DNA of 64,000 nucleotides from CALGLS01 sp964508085 (GTDB lineage Bacteria > Bacteroidota > Bacteroidia > Chitinophagales > Saprospiraceae). The notes beneath the pieces are model-generated. The model was not told where the DNA came from. It did not search any database and was given only the letters and a program-made list of their open reading frames with translations. This document shows positions 56,071 through 64,000 of the stretch, piece by piece (within the stretch, counting starts at the first letter, position 1; each line of letters starts with the position of its first letter). The translations under genes were made by a program, and so were the position numbers. The stretch is from positions 17,436 to 81,435 of the forward strand of contig CAZDTI010000002.1 in assembly GCA_964508085.1 (NCBI GenBank). Direction: 5' to 3'.

Positions 56071-56841
56071 ATGCCTTTAAAATATAAATCCTTTGGTTCC
56101 GGTGAACCAGTGATTATTCTTCACGGCTTATTTGGTACACTGGACAACTGGCAAACTATGGCCAAAAGACTTGCTGAAAACTTTACCGTTTTTATCATCG
56201 ACCAGCGAAATCATGGAAAGTCACCCCACATGGATGACATCAGTTATCCTTTAATGGCAGAAGACCTCCGAAACTTTATGGAAGATCATTGGATGTATGA
56301 TGCGCATATTATAGGCCATTCTATGGGAGGAAAAACAGCGATGCAATTTGCACTGGATAATCCGGATATGGTCAATAAATTGGTAGTAGTAGATATAGCT
56401 CCTAAAGCATATGTTGGTAATCATCAGCAGATTTTTGAAGCACTTTTTGAAGTTCCATTGGAGACGTTGAAAAGTAGATCAGAAGCGGCCAAAATATTAG
56501 CAACCAAGATGGGTAATGATCCAGGAACGATTCAATTTTTATTGAAAAACCTGTCAAGAAACAAAGAAGGTCAATATAATTGGAAGATGAACTTGCCAGT
56601 GCTTTTTAAAGACTATAAAAACATTTTGGCGGCGGTAAAAGGAGAAGAGATATTTGAGAAAGAAACTTTATTCATTAAAGGTGAGAAGTCGAATTACATT
56701 CTACCGGAGGATATGGAGGCCATCCGATTGCTTTTCCCAGAGGCAAAAATGGAGAAAGTGGCGAACTCTGGTCATTGGGTTCATGCAGAAGCGCCAGAAG
56801 CTTTGTACCAGTTGATGATTTCGTTTTTGATGGGAGAATAA
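56071..56841 (+). CDS. Alpha/beta hydrolase, YbfF-like esterase
   Basis: 256 residues, cytoplasmic. HGLFGTLDNW at 18-27, FIIDQRNHGKSPH, nucleophile Ser84 in GHSMGG, and catalytic His in ANSGHWVHAE. The DQRNHG and GHSMGGKTAM pattern is that of the acyl-CoA/ester hydrolase YbfF and its eukaryotic relative ABHD11. It is 12 bases after the S15 gene and probably co-transcribed. Confidence 0.9.
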   Translation: MPLKYKSFGSGEPVIILHGLFGTLDNWQTMAKRLAENFTVFIIDQRNHGKSPHMDDISYPLMAEDLRNFMEDHWMYDAHIIGHSMGGKTAMQFALDNPDMVNKLVVVDIAPKAYVGNHQQIFEALFEVPLETLKSRSEAAKILATKMGNDPGTIQFLLKNLSRNKEGQYNWKMNLPVLFKDYKNILAAVKGEEIFEKETLFIKGEKSNYILPEDMEAIRLLFPEAKMEKVANSGHWVHAEAPEALYQLMISFLMGE

Positions 56842-57313
56842 AAGCCTTGCGGAAATGATCCTTTTTCATTGCAAAAACTAAAAAACGCATGTGTTTATCA
56901 TTTAAGTATAAGAAAGTTAAACCGTTCAAATTGTTTTATAACAAAGCATAAAACTTTGTGACAATCGGCAAATGTTGAACTGTGAAAAATGGTTTGGCAT
57001 TGTTTTTACCATAGAGGAGTAGAGAAAAGGTTTTACTACCAATCCCCCTCCGATCACCATCGGAATCACATAAGCTCCCCTTAATATGTGATTTTCTAGT
57101 AAAATCAGGCCTTTTCTACGAAACTAACCTCCCTTTATTGAAACAAGCCCCGGTCTTTTAGAGTTTTTATTATAGTTAAATCTAAAAACCGGTGTAACTT
57201 TAAGCCATTAGTCTTTTTTATCTGTTTTAATGCCGGATATGCAATAAAATAGGGTTTTTTCAGATACTCTATTAGAAACTATGCGCTCCGCCTTATAAAA
57301 ACACCTTTTTATT
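56842..57313. other. Long gap upstream of ctpA
   Basis: 472 bases that encode no protein I can see. The middle is highly structured (57019-57192, listed separately); the flanks are AT-rich. Confidence 0.6.
57019..57192 (+). ncRNA. Candidate structured RNA upstream of ctpA
   Basis: Closing stem GTAG(AG)GAAAAGG / CCTTTTCTAC (57019-57030 with 57110-57119) plus TTTTACTA / TAGTAAAA (57031-57038 with 57097-57104) encloses two hairpins. These are CCGAT-CACC-ATCGG (57050-57063) and AATCACATA / TATGTGATT (57064-57072 with 57085-57093). A second domain CCGGT-c-TTTTAGA / TCTAAAA-ACCGG follows at 57150-57192. It may be a free small RNA (a Bacteroidota 6S-type RNA is one possibility) or the 5' leader of ctpA. 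The strand is assumed from ctpA. Confidence 0.4.
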
Positions 57314-58957
57314 ATGAAGATGATAACCCGCTTTTCAAAGCTTACTGTCGTAATGCTTATTGCTTTTTTAGGGATCGCTACTGTTAGCTCTGACCACGGA
57401 AAGTACTTCGAAATTTCAAAGAATATTGAAATTTTCACTAACCTTTACAAAGAAATCAATACCTACTATGTGGATGATATTGATCCAGCGAAGTTGATGC
57501 GCACCGGCGTTGACGCTATGCTTGAATCTTTAGATCCTTATACCAACTTCATTTCTGAATCAGAGATAGAAGGTTTTCGATACATCACAGACGGAAAATA
57601 TAATGGAATTGGAGCGCTCATTCATCGTAAGAATGATAAGATCGTTATAACAGAACCTTATGAAGATTGTCCGGCACACAAAGCTGGCTTAAAAGCAGGG
57701 GATATTGTTTTAGAAATTGATGGTAAGAACGCCGTAGGAAAAACGACAGATGATGTAAGTGACATCCTAAAGGGTTTCCCAGGAACAGAAATCGAACTAA
57801 AAGTAAAACGTCCAGGTGTTTCTGACAATATGAAAATTGTTATGACACGTGATGAAGTCATTGTTCCTAATGTACCTCATTCTTCATTTGTAACAGATGA
57901 CATTGGATATATTTCTTTGACGACCTTTACAAGAGACGCCGGTAAAAATGTAGCGGATGCTTTGAAAACATTGAAGGAGCAAAACCCTGATATGAAAGGA
58001 GTGATTTTCGACCTTAGAGGAAATGGAGGAGGCTTGTTGACTGAAGCAGTAAATGTTTCTAATGTTTTCATTCCTAAAGGAGAATTGGTTGTAACTACAA
58101 AAGGAAAAGTAATTGATTGGGATAGAAGTTTTAAAACATTGAATAAGCCAGTAGACGAAGAAATGCCTTTGGTGGTTTTGATCAACAAAGGGTCGGCTTC
58201 AGCTTCTGAAATCGTTTCTGGTGTCATCCAAGATTTGGACAGAGGAGTTTTGATCGGTCAGCGTTCTTATGGAAAAGGATTGGTACAAAACACCAGAGAT
58301 GTAGGCTATAACTCAAAAGTAAAGATGACAACTGCAAAATACTACATTCCTAGTGGAAGATGTATTCAAGGAGTAAGTTATAGTGACGGAACACCAATTG
58401 ACATTCCAGATGCAGAAAGAACAGCTTTCAAAACCAGAAACGGAAGAACAGTGTTAGATGGAGGTGGAGTGAAATCTGATGTGCCATTGGATGAATTGGC
58501 AGGAGAAGGAATTATGAGAAGCTTATTAGAGAAGCACTTGATCTTTGATTATGTAACGGAATACTGTGTAGGTAAGGAAGAGATTCCAGCAGTTGATGAC
58601 TTTACATTTACGGAGTTTAATAGTTTTGTAAACTTTCTAAAAGATAAGGATTACCATTACGAAACAGAGACTGAAAAACTTTTAGCAACTTTACAGAAAA
58701 AAGCGAATCAGGAAAAGTTAGTATCTGTTAAGTCTGACATTACTAGCTTGCAGAATAAGATTCAAGCAGAGAAGAAAAATGAATTGCAGAATAATAAGGA
58801 AAGAATTATTGACTTAATTGAAAAAGAAATCGCTAGTCGTTATTATTTTCAAAAAGGAAAGATCATGATGAGTTTGAAGAATGATATTGAAATCAAAGAA
58901 GCAGTGAAGGTCTTGAATGATAATGGAAAGTATAAGAAAATCCTTAGTGGAAAGTAA
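57314..58957 (+). CDS. ctpA: Carboxy-terminal processing protease (S41)
   Basis: 547-residue periplasmic serine protease. N-terminal signal-like span (LTVVMLIAFLGIATVS), a PDZ domain (about 95-185, YNGIGALIHRKNDKIVITEPYEDCPAHKAG) and the S41 catalytic core FDLRGNGGGLLTEAVNVSNVF. The catalytic Ser is in KGSASASEIVSG and the Lys in QRSYGKGLVQ. The C-terminal domain is helical. It degrades or trims proteins from the C-terminus, often after membrane stress. Confidence 0.95.
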   Translation: MKMITRFSKLTVVMLIAFLGIATVSSDHGKYFEISKNIEIFTNLYKEINTYYVDDIDPAKLMRTGVDAMLESLDPYTNFISESEIEGFRYITDGKYNGIGALIHRKNDKIVITEPYEDCPAHKAGLKAGDIVLEIDGKNAVGKTTDDVSDILKGFPGTEIELKVKRPGVSDNMKIVMTRDEVIVPNVPHSSFVTDDIGYISLTTFTRDAGKNVADALKTLKEQNPDMKGVIFDLRGNGGGLLTEAVNVSNVFIPKGELVVTTKGKVIDWDRSFKTLNKPVDEEMPLVVLINKGSASASEIVSGVIQDLDRGVLIGQRSYGKGLVQNTRDVGYNSKVKMTTAKYYIPSGRCIQGVSYSDGTPIDIPDAERTAFKTRNGRTVLDGGGVKSDVPLDELAGEGIMRSLLEKHLIFDYVTEYCVGKEEIPAVDDFTFTEFNSFVNFLKDKDYHYETETEKLLATLQKKANQEKLVSVKSDITSLQNKIQAEKKNELQNNKERIIDLIEKEIASRYYFQKGKIMMSLKNDIEIKEAVKVLNDNGKYKKILSGK

Positions 58958-58980
58958 TTTGTAAAAGAATTGTTTAACGA

Positions 58981-59016
58981 AAAATGGCGCTGTGCAGAAA
59001 TGCACAGCGCCATTTT
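58981..59016 (+). terminator. ctpA terminator
   Basis: AAAATGGCGCTGTGCA, loop GAAA, TGCACAGCGCCATTTT: a perfect 16-bp stem with a GNRA-type tetraloop. Confidence 0.92.
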
Positions 59017-59126
59017 TCGTTGGGAAATGAGGTTTCCTTCTAAGCTGAAGGGAATGTTCTATCAACGGTGTGTGTTAATTTAAATGGTTTATTTAAGGTC
59101 TAAAATTATGCGAATTATGGGAAACC

Positions 59127-60041
59127 TCATTTCCTCGTCTCCTCCTCCACACTTTTACTGCTCTTCAATCGCCTGGTAATAAATGGATAACTCAAAACGG
59201 CTATTAAGATTATAGCCCCTCCTATATAAAAAGTAGTGTTCAATTCTTCATTCTCTTTCAGAATCAACCAAGCCAGAATAATTCCATAGACCGGTTCTAG
59301 ATTTACTGTAAGTGCAGAAGCAAAGGCCGAAATATGCTTTAAAGCCCTGAGAGAAAGTACATAGGCAAGAGTCGTACAAAGTAGGGCCAGAATTAATAGA
59401 TAGCTCCAATCAGATGCTGTTGGCCAAAAGGGAATGTCTGTCCCCGATGATAAATAAAAAGGCATCAAGAGAGATAAAAATAACCATCCGCTTCCTAACT
59501 CGATAAAAGTAATTTCCATAGGATCGCTTTCATTGACTAGCTTCTTATTCCATATAGAAAAAACAGCGGCGAGTAAGGCCGACATCAATCCAATCCAAAT
59601 CCCCATTTTCATTTCTAGTTCAGTAGTAGTTACAATCAGAGCCATGGCGGGAATGATGATTAGCCCTATACCTAGTTCATGCCATTCAAAAGTTTTTTCT
59701 CGTAGCATGATGGGCTCCAAGATTGCTGCGAACAAAGAAGTTGTAGACATACAGACCAGACAGATGGAGGCATTTGAATATTTTACGGCGCCAAAAAAAC
59801 AGAGCCAATGAAGAGCCACAAGGGAACCAATGGCCATATATTGTAGGACCAATCTTCTTGGTATTTTTCTAAGTTTTTTTCCAAACTTAATTAAAAACAA
59901 GAGGCTAATACTCGTAATTAAGACTCGCCACCAAACCAGAACAATTGCAGATAAACTAATAAGGTCTCCAAGGATGGCCGTAAAACCAAATAATAAAACG
60001 GCAATGTGTAGTTCGAGATACGCTTGTTTAACCTTTTTCAT
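59127..60041 (-). CDS. EamA/DMT-family transporter
   Basis: 304 residues, ten hydrophobic helices in two EamA repeats. The first repeat contains LHWLCFFGAVKYSNASICLVCMSTT, the second GTDIPFWPTASDWSYLLILALLCTTLAYVLSLRALKHISA. Probable metabolite exporter of unknown substrate. Divergent from the SDR gene. Confidence 0.9.
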   Translation of the reverse strand: MKKVKQAYLELHIAVLLFGFTAILGDLISLSAIVLVWWRVLITSISLLFLIKFGKKLRKIPRRLVLQYMAIGSLVALHWLCFFGAVKYSNASICLVCMSTTSLFAAILEPIMLREKTFEWHELGIGLIIIPAMALIVTTTELEMKMGIWIGLMSALLAAVFSIWNKKLVNESDPMEITFIELGSGWLFLSLLMPFYLSSGTDIPFWPTASDWSYLLILALLCTTLAYVLSLRALKHISAFASALTVNLEPVYGIILAWLILKENEELNTTFYIGGAIILIAVLSYPFITRRLKSSKSVEEETRK

Positions 60042-60209
60042 TAGTTGTTTAATCTTGAGGAGATTTAGTTTTCTCCTGGCTTATGATATCATCGCGCAAG
60101 GTAGGAATTTCCAAGCATTAGATAGTCGCCTATATGAATCAGTAAAGATGATTGTTAATATCGTTCTAACACGAATCATTATTTAGATAGAAAATGGTAA
60201 CTTGCCACA

Positions 60210-60968
60210 ATGAAAGTACAAAACAAAGTAGTTGTCGTTACTGGAGCAGGTTCAGGAATCGGGGCGGCCATCGCAAAGTTATTTGCTCAACATCAAGCGA
60301 ATGTGATTGTTTCTGATATTCGATTGGAAAAAGCAGAAGCCATTTGTGGAGAGATAAAAGCAGGAGGAGGGAATGCGGTAGCGCTAAAAACCAATGTGGC
60401 GAATTTTGAAGAAATGAAAGATTTGTTTGAATTCGCTATTGCGCAATTTGGACAAGTTGATGTACTCGTTAACAATGCAGGAATTGGACCTAAAAAATTA
60501 GTAAAGACAGCCGCTCATACATTGGAAGATTGGGACAACGTCGTCGCCGTCAACCAGACGGGTGTTTTCTATGGAATGAAACTGGCTTTACAACAGATGA
60601 TGAAACAAGGTGCTGGTAATATTGTCAATATCGCTTCTTTAGCTGGTCTCAAGCCATCAGGAAATAATCTTTCTTATGCAGCGAGTAAATATGCGGTGGT
60701 TGGAATGACAAAATCTGCAGCTTTAGAATATGCGTCTAAAAATATTCGAATCAATGCTGTTTGCCCTGGATATACAGAGTCGGCATTACTGGATAAGCTA
60801 AAAGCATCTCGTCCCGATATGGAGGAATATTTAAAAGCGGTGATTCCAATGAAACGCTTTGGTCAAGCTACTGAGATCGCGGAGGCTGTTGTTTGGTTGG
60901 CTTCTGATAGTACTCGATTTATCACAGGGGAAACAATTACTTTGGATGGTGGTACTTCATTACGATAA
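60210..60968 (+). CDS. Short-chain dehydrogenase/reductase
   Basis: 252-residue classical SDR. Cofactor loop TGAGSGIG (11-18), NNAG (88-91), and a catalytic Ser143-Tyr156-Lys160 set (IASLAGL, YAASK). Asp36 after the second strand (VSDIRLE) favours NAD(H) over NADP(H). The fold is closest to FabG/glucose dehydrogenase-like enzymes; the substrate is not predictable. Confidence 0.92.
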   Translation: MKVQNKVVVVTGAGSGIGAAIAKLFAQHQANVIVSDIRLEKAEAICGEIKAGGGNAVALKTNVANFEEMKDLFEFAIAQFGQVDVLVNNAGIGPKKLVKTAAHTLEDWDNVVAVNQTGVFYGMKLALQQMMKQGAGNIVNIASLAGLKPSGNNLSYAASKYAVVGMTKSAALEYASKNIRINAVCPGYTESALLDKLKASRPDMEEYLKAVIPMKRFGQATEIAEAVVWLASDSTRFITGETITLDGGTSLR

Positions 60969-60998
60969 GTTTGTATAAAATTTAGAATATCAATTAAA

Positions 60999-62075
60999 GT
61001 GAAGCAAGCGTTATTTACCAAATTATTGCTAGAATGGAACGAAGGTCAAAGTAGACCGATGCCTTGGAAAGGAGAAAAGAATCCCTATCTAATCTGGCTT
61101 TCGGAAATTATTTTACAACAAACTAGAGTAGAACAGGGCTTACCTTACTTCGAAAGATTTAAAGCAGCTTTTCCACAAGTACACGATCTCGCACGGGCAC
61201 AAGAAGATGAAGTGATGAAACTTTGGGAAGGGTTGGGGTATTATTCGCGTGCTCGGAACTTACATCATACTGCGAAATTTATCAGTGAAGAGTTGAAAGG
61301 TATTTTCCCAAAAGAGTACAAAAACATTTTAGCTTTAAAAGGAGTAGGCCCTTATACTGCAGCTGCGATTGCTTCTTTTGCTTACAATTTGCCTCATGCA
61401 GTAGTAGACGGAAATGTGTATCGTGTGCTTTCTAGGACTTTTAATATCGCTGACCCAATAGATACTACGAAGGGAAAAGCTAGATTTTCTGCACTTGCAG
61501 ATACATTGTTAGATAAAAATCAAGCTGGAGTTTATAATCAAGCGATTATGGATTTTGGAGCTACGGTTTGCCTACCTAAAAACCCTGTATGTAAAAGTTG
61601 CCCAATGCAGGTAGGTTGTAAGGCACTTAAAAAAAAGACGGTCAGTCAGCTTCCGGTGAAGTCTAAGAAAATGATTCGTAAAAAGCGATTTTTTAATTAT
61701 GTTGTTTTTAAAGACAAGAAGGGACTTACTGTTATTAATAAAAGGGTAGAAAAAGGAATCTGGCAAAACTTATATGACTTTCCTTTGGTGGAGGCAGATA
61801 AACAAATTAATCTAGCTGAATTAAAGAAGAAGGCGGAGTGGAAAAGCTGGGTGGGGAAAAATAAAATAGTTCCTACTCCTAGTAAACCGTTCAAACAACT
61901 TTTGACGCACCAGGAAATTGTAGCTGTATTTTGGGAGATTGAAGTACCTTCTATCAATAGGTTGCCTATTCATCAAAACTTTGCATTGGTAGAGTGGAAT
62001 GAATTATCGGCTTTTGCCTTTCCAAAAATCATCGATACATATCTAAAGGACACTTCTTTGTACTTAAGATTTTAA
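60999..62075 (+). CDS. mutY: A/G-specific adenine DNA glycosylase
   Basis: 358 residues, start codon GTG. Removes adenine mispaired with 8-oxoguanine. HhH-GPD fold with catalytic Glu36 (SEIILQQTR) and Asp137 (VDGNVYRVLSR). The [4Fe-4S] cluster cysteines are at 191, 198, 201 and 207 (CLPKNPVCKSCPMQVGC). A NUDIX-like C-terminal domain recognises 8-oxoG. First of the conserved mutY-ssb-gldE run. Confidence 0.96.
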   Translation: MKQALFTKLLLEWNEGQSRPMPWKGEKNPYLIWLSEIILQQTRVEQGLPYFERFKAAFPQVHDLARAQEDEVMKLWEGLGYYSRARNLHHTAKFISEELKGIFPKEYKNILALKGVGPYTAAAIASFAYNLPHAVVDGNVYRVLSRTFNIADPIDTTKGKARFSALADTLLDKNQAGVYNQAIMDFGATVCLPKNPVCKSCPMQVGCKALKKKTVSQLPVKSKKMIRKKRFFNYVVFKDKKGLTVINKRVEKGIWQNLYDFPLVEADKQINLAELKKKAEWKSWVGKNKIVPTPSKPFKQLLTHQEIVAVFWEIEVPSINRLPIHQNFALVEWNELSAFAFPKIIDTYLKDTSLYLRF

Positions 62076-62151
62076 TCCTTTTCATACTGGGTAATCTGAT
62101 CTTTTTTGACGAATTTTGTGCTCTACTTTGGAAGTAATAAACAAGCGCATA

Positions 62152-62511
62152 ATGATTAATAGAGTAACACTGATAGGCTACTTAGGACAAGATCCGGAAA
62201 TAAGGCATTTGGAAAATGGGACGCTTGTTGGTCGGCTTACTATTGCTACGAAAGAAAATTATCAAGATAAAAATGGGCAGTGGCAATCAAAAACGGAATG
62301 GCATGATGTTATCGTTTGGCGTAAATTAGCAGAGCAAGCTCAGCGTACCTTTAAAAAAGGGAAACTTGTTTTTATAGAAGGAAAGTTAACGCATCGAAAA
62401 CGGCAAAATAAAGATGGAAGTATTCAGAAAATAACGGAAGTTGTTGCCAATACGATTCGACTGTTGGAGAAAAGAGAATATTCTAGTGGTGCCAGCGGTT
62501 CGCCATTTTAG
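62152..62511 (+). CDS. ssb: Single-stranded DNA-binding protein
   Basis: 119 residues from MINRVTLIGYLGQDPEIRHLENG; the frame is open upstream to 62116 but those 12 residues do not fit the family. OB-fold with the usual TKENYQDKNGQWQSKTEWHDVIVW. It lacks the long acidic tail of E. coli SSB (ends GASGSPF). It lies between mutY and gldE. Confidence 0.93.
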   Translation: MINRVTLIGYLGQDPEIRHLENGTLVGRLTIATKENYQDKNGQWQSKTEWHDVIVWRKLAEQAQRTFKKGKLVFIEGKLTHRKRQNKDGSIQKITEVVANTIRLLEKREYSSGASGSPF

Positions 62512-62581
62512 ATTACGCTGAAAACATTGTGCTGCACTTATCGTTAATCAAACATTACATTTTATAACTTAACCCACGACA

Positions 62582-64000
62582 TTGGAAAGCGATCCCGATA
62601 GTATTATTACTGGTCTATCTTTTTTTGTTACTCCTCTCTTGGCTGTTTCGCCTGCAGGTCTTTATGCTGCATTCTTTCTCATCATATTTTTATTAGCTTG
62701 CTCGGCATTGATTTCGAGTTCGGAAGTGGCTTTCTTTTCTTTGAATGTAAATGATGTAAAAAAGCTAGAGCAAGATAACTCTGTCGTTTCTAACAGGATA
62801 CTTGGACTTCGCGAACAACCTCGAAAACTGCTAGCGACTATTCTCATAAGCAATAACTTTATCAACATTGGAATTATCATTCTTTCTGAGTTTCTCTTAG
62901 GAGAAGTCTTAAGCGATGCCATTCGATTGAACTGGGCTCATGCATTTATGTCCTTAATAGACTTGTCCGCTTATGTCACTTCAGAATGGGTTGCCGATGC
63001 AATCAATTTTTTACTGGCAATTGTTGGTGTTACATTTTTGTTAGTTCTTTTCGGAGAGGTGGCTCCTAAGGTTTATGCAAAAATAAATAAGTTAAAACTA
63101 GCAAGTATGATGTCTCGGGTTCTCTCTTTTCTAATGGGAGTTTTCACGCCATTGAGCATGCCTTTAGTTAGAGGGACTAATTTTATTGAGAGAAAACTAG
63201 CAGGGCATAATGGAAGCGGGAACATTACTAGTCGTGAAGAGATCGATCAAGCTATTGAATTGGCTGTTAAAGAAGATGAGACGAATACTGATCAAGAGAT
63301 TGATATTCTAAAAAGTATAGTTAAGTTCGGAGATGTTTCGGTGAAGCAAATCATGTGCTCACGTGTAGATGTAGTTGCTATTGATTTTCGAATGGGGTTT
63401 CATGAGCTGATAAAAATTGCTCGAGAATCTGGGTTTTCCAGAATTCCGGTTTATGATGAGGACTTTGATAATATCACTGGAATTCTTTACATCAAAGATT
63501 TATTGGGGCATCTGGAAGAATCTGATGAATTCGAATGGCAGCCATTGATTCGAACGAATATCATGTATGTGCCAGAAGCCAAGAAGATTAATGACTTGTT
63601 GAGGGAGTTTCAATTGGAGCGAATGCACATGGGAATTGTGGTTGATGAATATGGTGGTAGTTCTGGCTTGGTGACCCTCGAAGATATTATGGAAGAAGTC
63701 ATTGGGGAAATCAAAGATGAATTTGATGACGACTCGGAGGTGGAATATGAAAAATTGGACGACCTCAATTACATCTTTGAAGGAAAAACCTTACTCAATG
63801 ATGTTTGCAGAGTAATGGGATTAGATACAGAGACTTTTGATGAAGTGAAAGGAGATGCGGACTCTGTTGCAGGATTGTTATTAGAAATAATAGGCCAAAT
63901 TCCAAAGGCAAATGAACGAGCAAATTATAATGATTATAACTTTAGAATCGTTTCAGTAAATAGAAGAAGAATTGAACGTATTCATATTTCCTTACCAGAA
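62582..64000 (+). CDS. gldE: Gliding motility-associated protein GldE (partial, runs off the end)
   Basis: 473 codons are visible, in frame, with no stop before the window end. The only usable start is TTG at 62582, because an in-frame stop lies at 62570-62572. Layout: DUF21/CNNM domain with four hydrophobic helices (about 15-200), CBS pair (about 225-350) and a CorC-like C-terminal domain. It belongs to the HlyC/CorC family; the DPDSIITG start and its place after mutY-ssb match GldE, a helper of the Bacteroidota gliding/type IX machinery. Ion transport is possible but unproven. Confidence 0.88.
   Translation, partial: MESDPDSIITGLSFFVTPLLAVSPAGLYAAFFLIIFLLACSALISSSEVAFFSLNVNDVKKLEQDNSVVSNRILGLREQPRKLLATILISNNFINIGIIILSEFLLGEVLSDAIRLNWAHAFMSLIDLSAYVTSEWVADAINFLLAIVGVTFLLVLFGEVAPKVYAKINKLKLASMMSRVLSFLMGVFTPLSMPLVRGTNFIERKLAGHNGSGNITSREEIDQAIELAVKEDETNTDQEIDILKSIVKFGDVSVKQIMCSRVDVVAIDFRMGFHELIKIARESGFSRIPVYDEDFDNITGILYIKDLLGHLEESDEFEWQPLIRTNIMYVPEAKKINDLLREFQLERMHMGIVVDEYGGSSGLVTLEDIMEEVIGEIKDEFDDDSEVEYEKLDDLNYIFEGKTLLNDVCRVMGLDTETFDEVKGDADSVAGLLLEIIGQIPKANERANYNDYNFRIVSVNRRRIERIHISLPE

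Overview
The window is a single scaffold piece of an AT-rich Bacteroidota genome, most like the Saprospiria/Flavobacteria side of the phylum. The evidence is phylum-specific: a gldE gliding-motility homologue in the mutY-ssb-gldE order, a DUF4175 coiled-coil protein, Bacteroidota-type promoters (TTTG, about 19 bases, TAnnTTTG), an almost complete lack of Shine-Dalgarno sites, many exported lipoproteins, and a thrA-thrB-thrC operon with fused aspartokinase/homoserine dehydrogenase. Nearly all of it is ordinary chromosomal housekeeping and envelope/proteolysis genes. I saw no rRNA, tRNA, CRISPR array, transposase, integrase or prophage. A run of 100 N (18610-18709) is an assembly gap that cuts the end of dapD.

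Layout. 0-5 kb: heme A synthase, an alpha/beta hydrolase, an exported M1 peptidase. 4.6-9.7 kb: thrABC (minus strand) with three copies of a parS-like 16-mer in and after thrC. 9.8-19.5 kb: ybeY, a serine-kinase-type anti-sigma ATPase, a 1110-residue DUF4175 protein, an M1 aminopeptidase, a class II Fic protein, the gap, and dapD. 20-29.5 kb: a hypothetical protein with an internal duplication, a SPOR-domain protein, a PhyH dioxygenase, an ECF sigma factor operon with membrane and Spy-like partners, a DMT transporter, a TPR protein and an M48-like lipoprotein with a broken zinc motif. 29.6-36.7 kb (minus): polyphosphate glucokinase, two lipoprotein peptidyl-prolyl isomerases, a LolC/E-type permease and a glycosidase-beta-lactamase fusion. 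37-46 kb: an aldehyde dehydrogenase, a CAP-domain protein, an M28 enzyme, cysS, an HD protein and a cyclase-family hydrolase. 46-51 kb: a ROK kinase and ileS. 51-64 kb: PhoD, a thioredoxin-like protein, M15 and S15 peptidases, ctpA, a DMT transporter, an SDR, mutY, ssb and partial gldE.

The most interesting observation lies in the 547-base gap before ileS (47074-47620). It holds what reads as a complete transcription attenuator: a consensus Bacteroidota promoter, an 18-codon leader peptide with seven Ile codons in eight (MKNRSNIIISIIIIQRLS), an antiterminator segment that overlaps the leader stop codon, a 15-bp intrinsic terminator that shares bases with the antiterminator, then ileS. This would let uncharged tRNA-Ile raise isoleucyl-tRNA synthetase expression through ribosome stalling. 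The IleRS has the KMSKR signature of the eukaryote-like type.

Other non-coding items are a dispersed hairpin element present twice (22632-22752 and 47124-47219), three different nested intergenic palindromes (17350-17479, 23645-23848, 36786-36972), a structured RNA candidate upstream of ctpA (57019-57192), and many clear stem-loop terminators. All functional statements are from reading the sequence. No database search was run.
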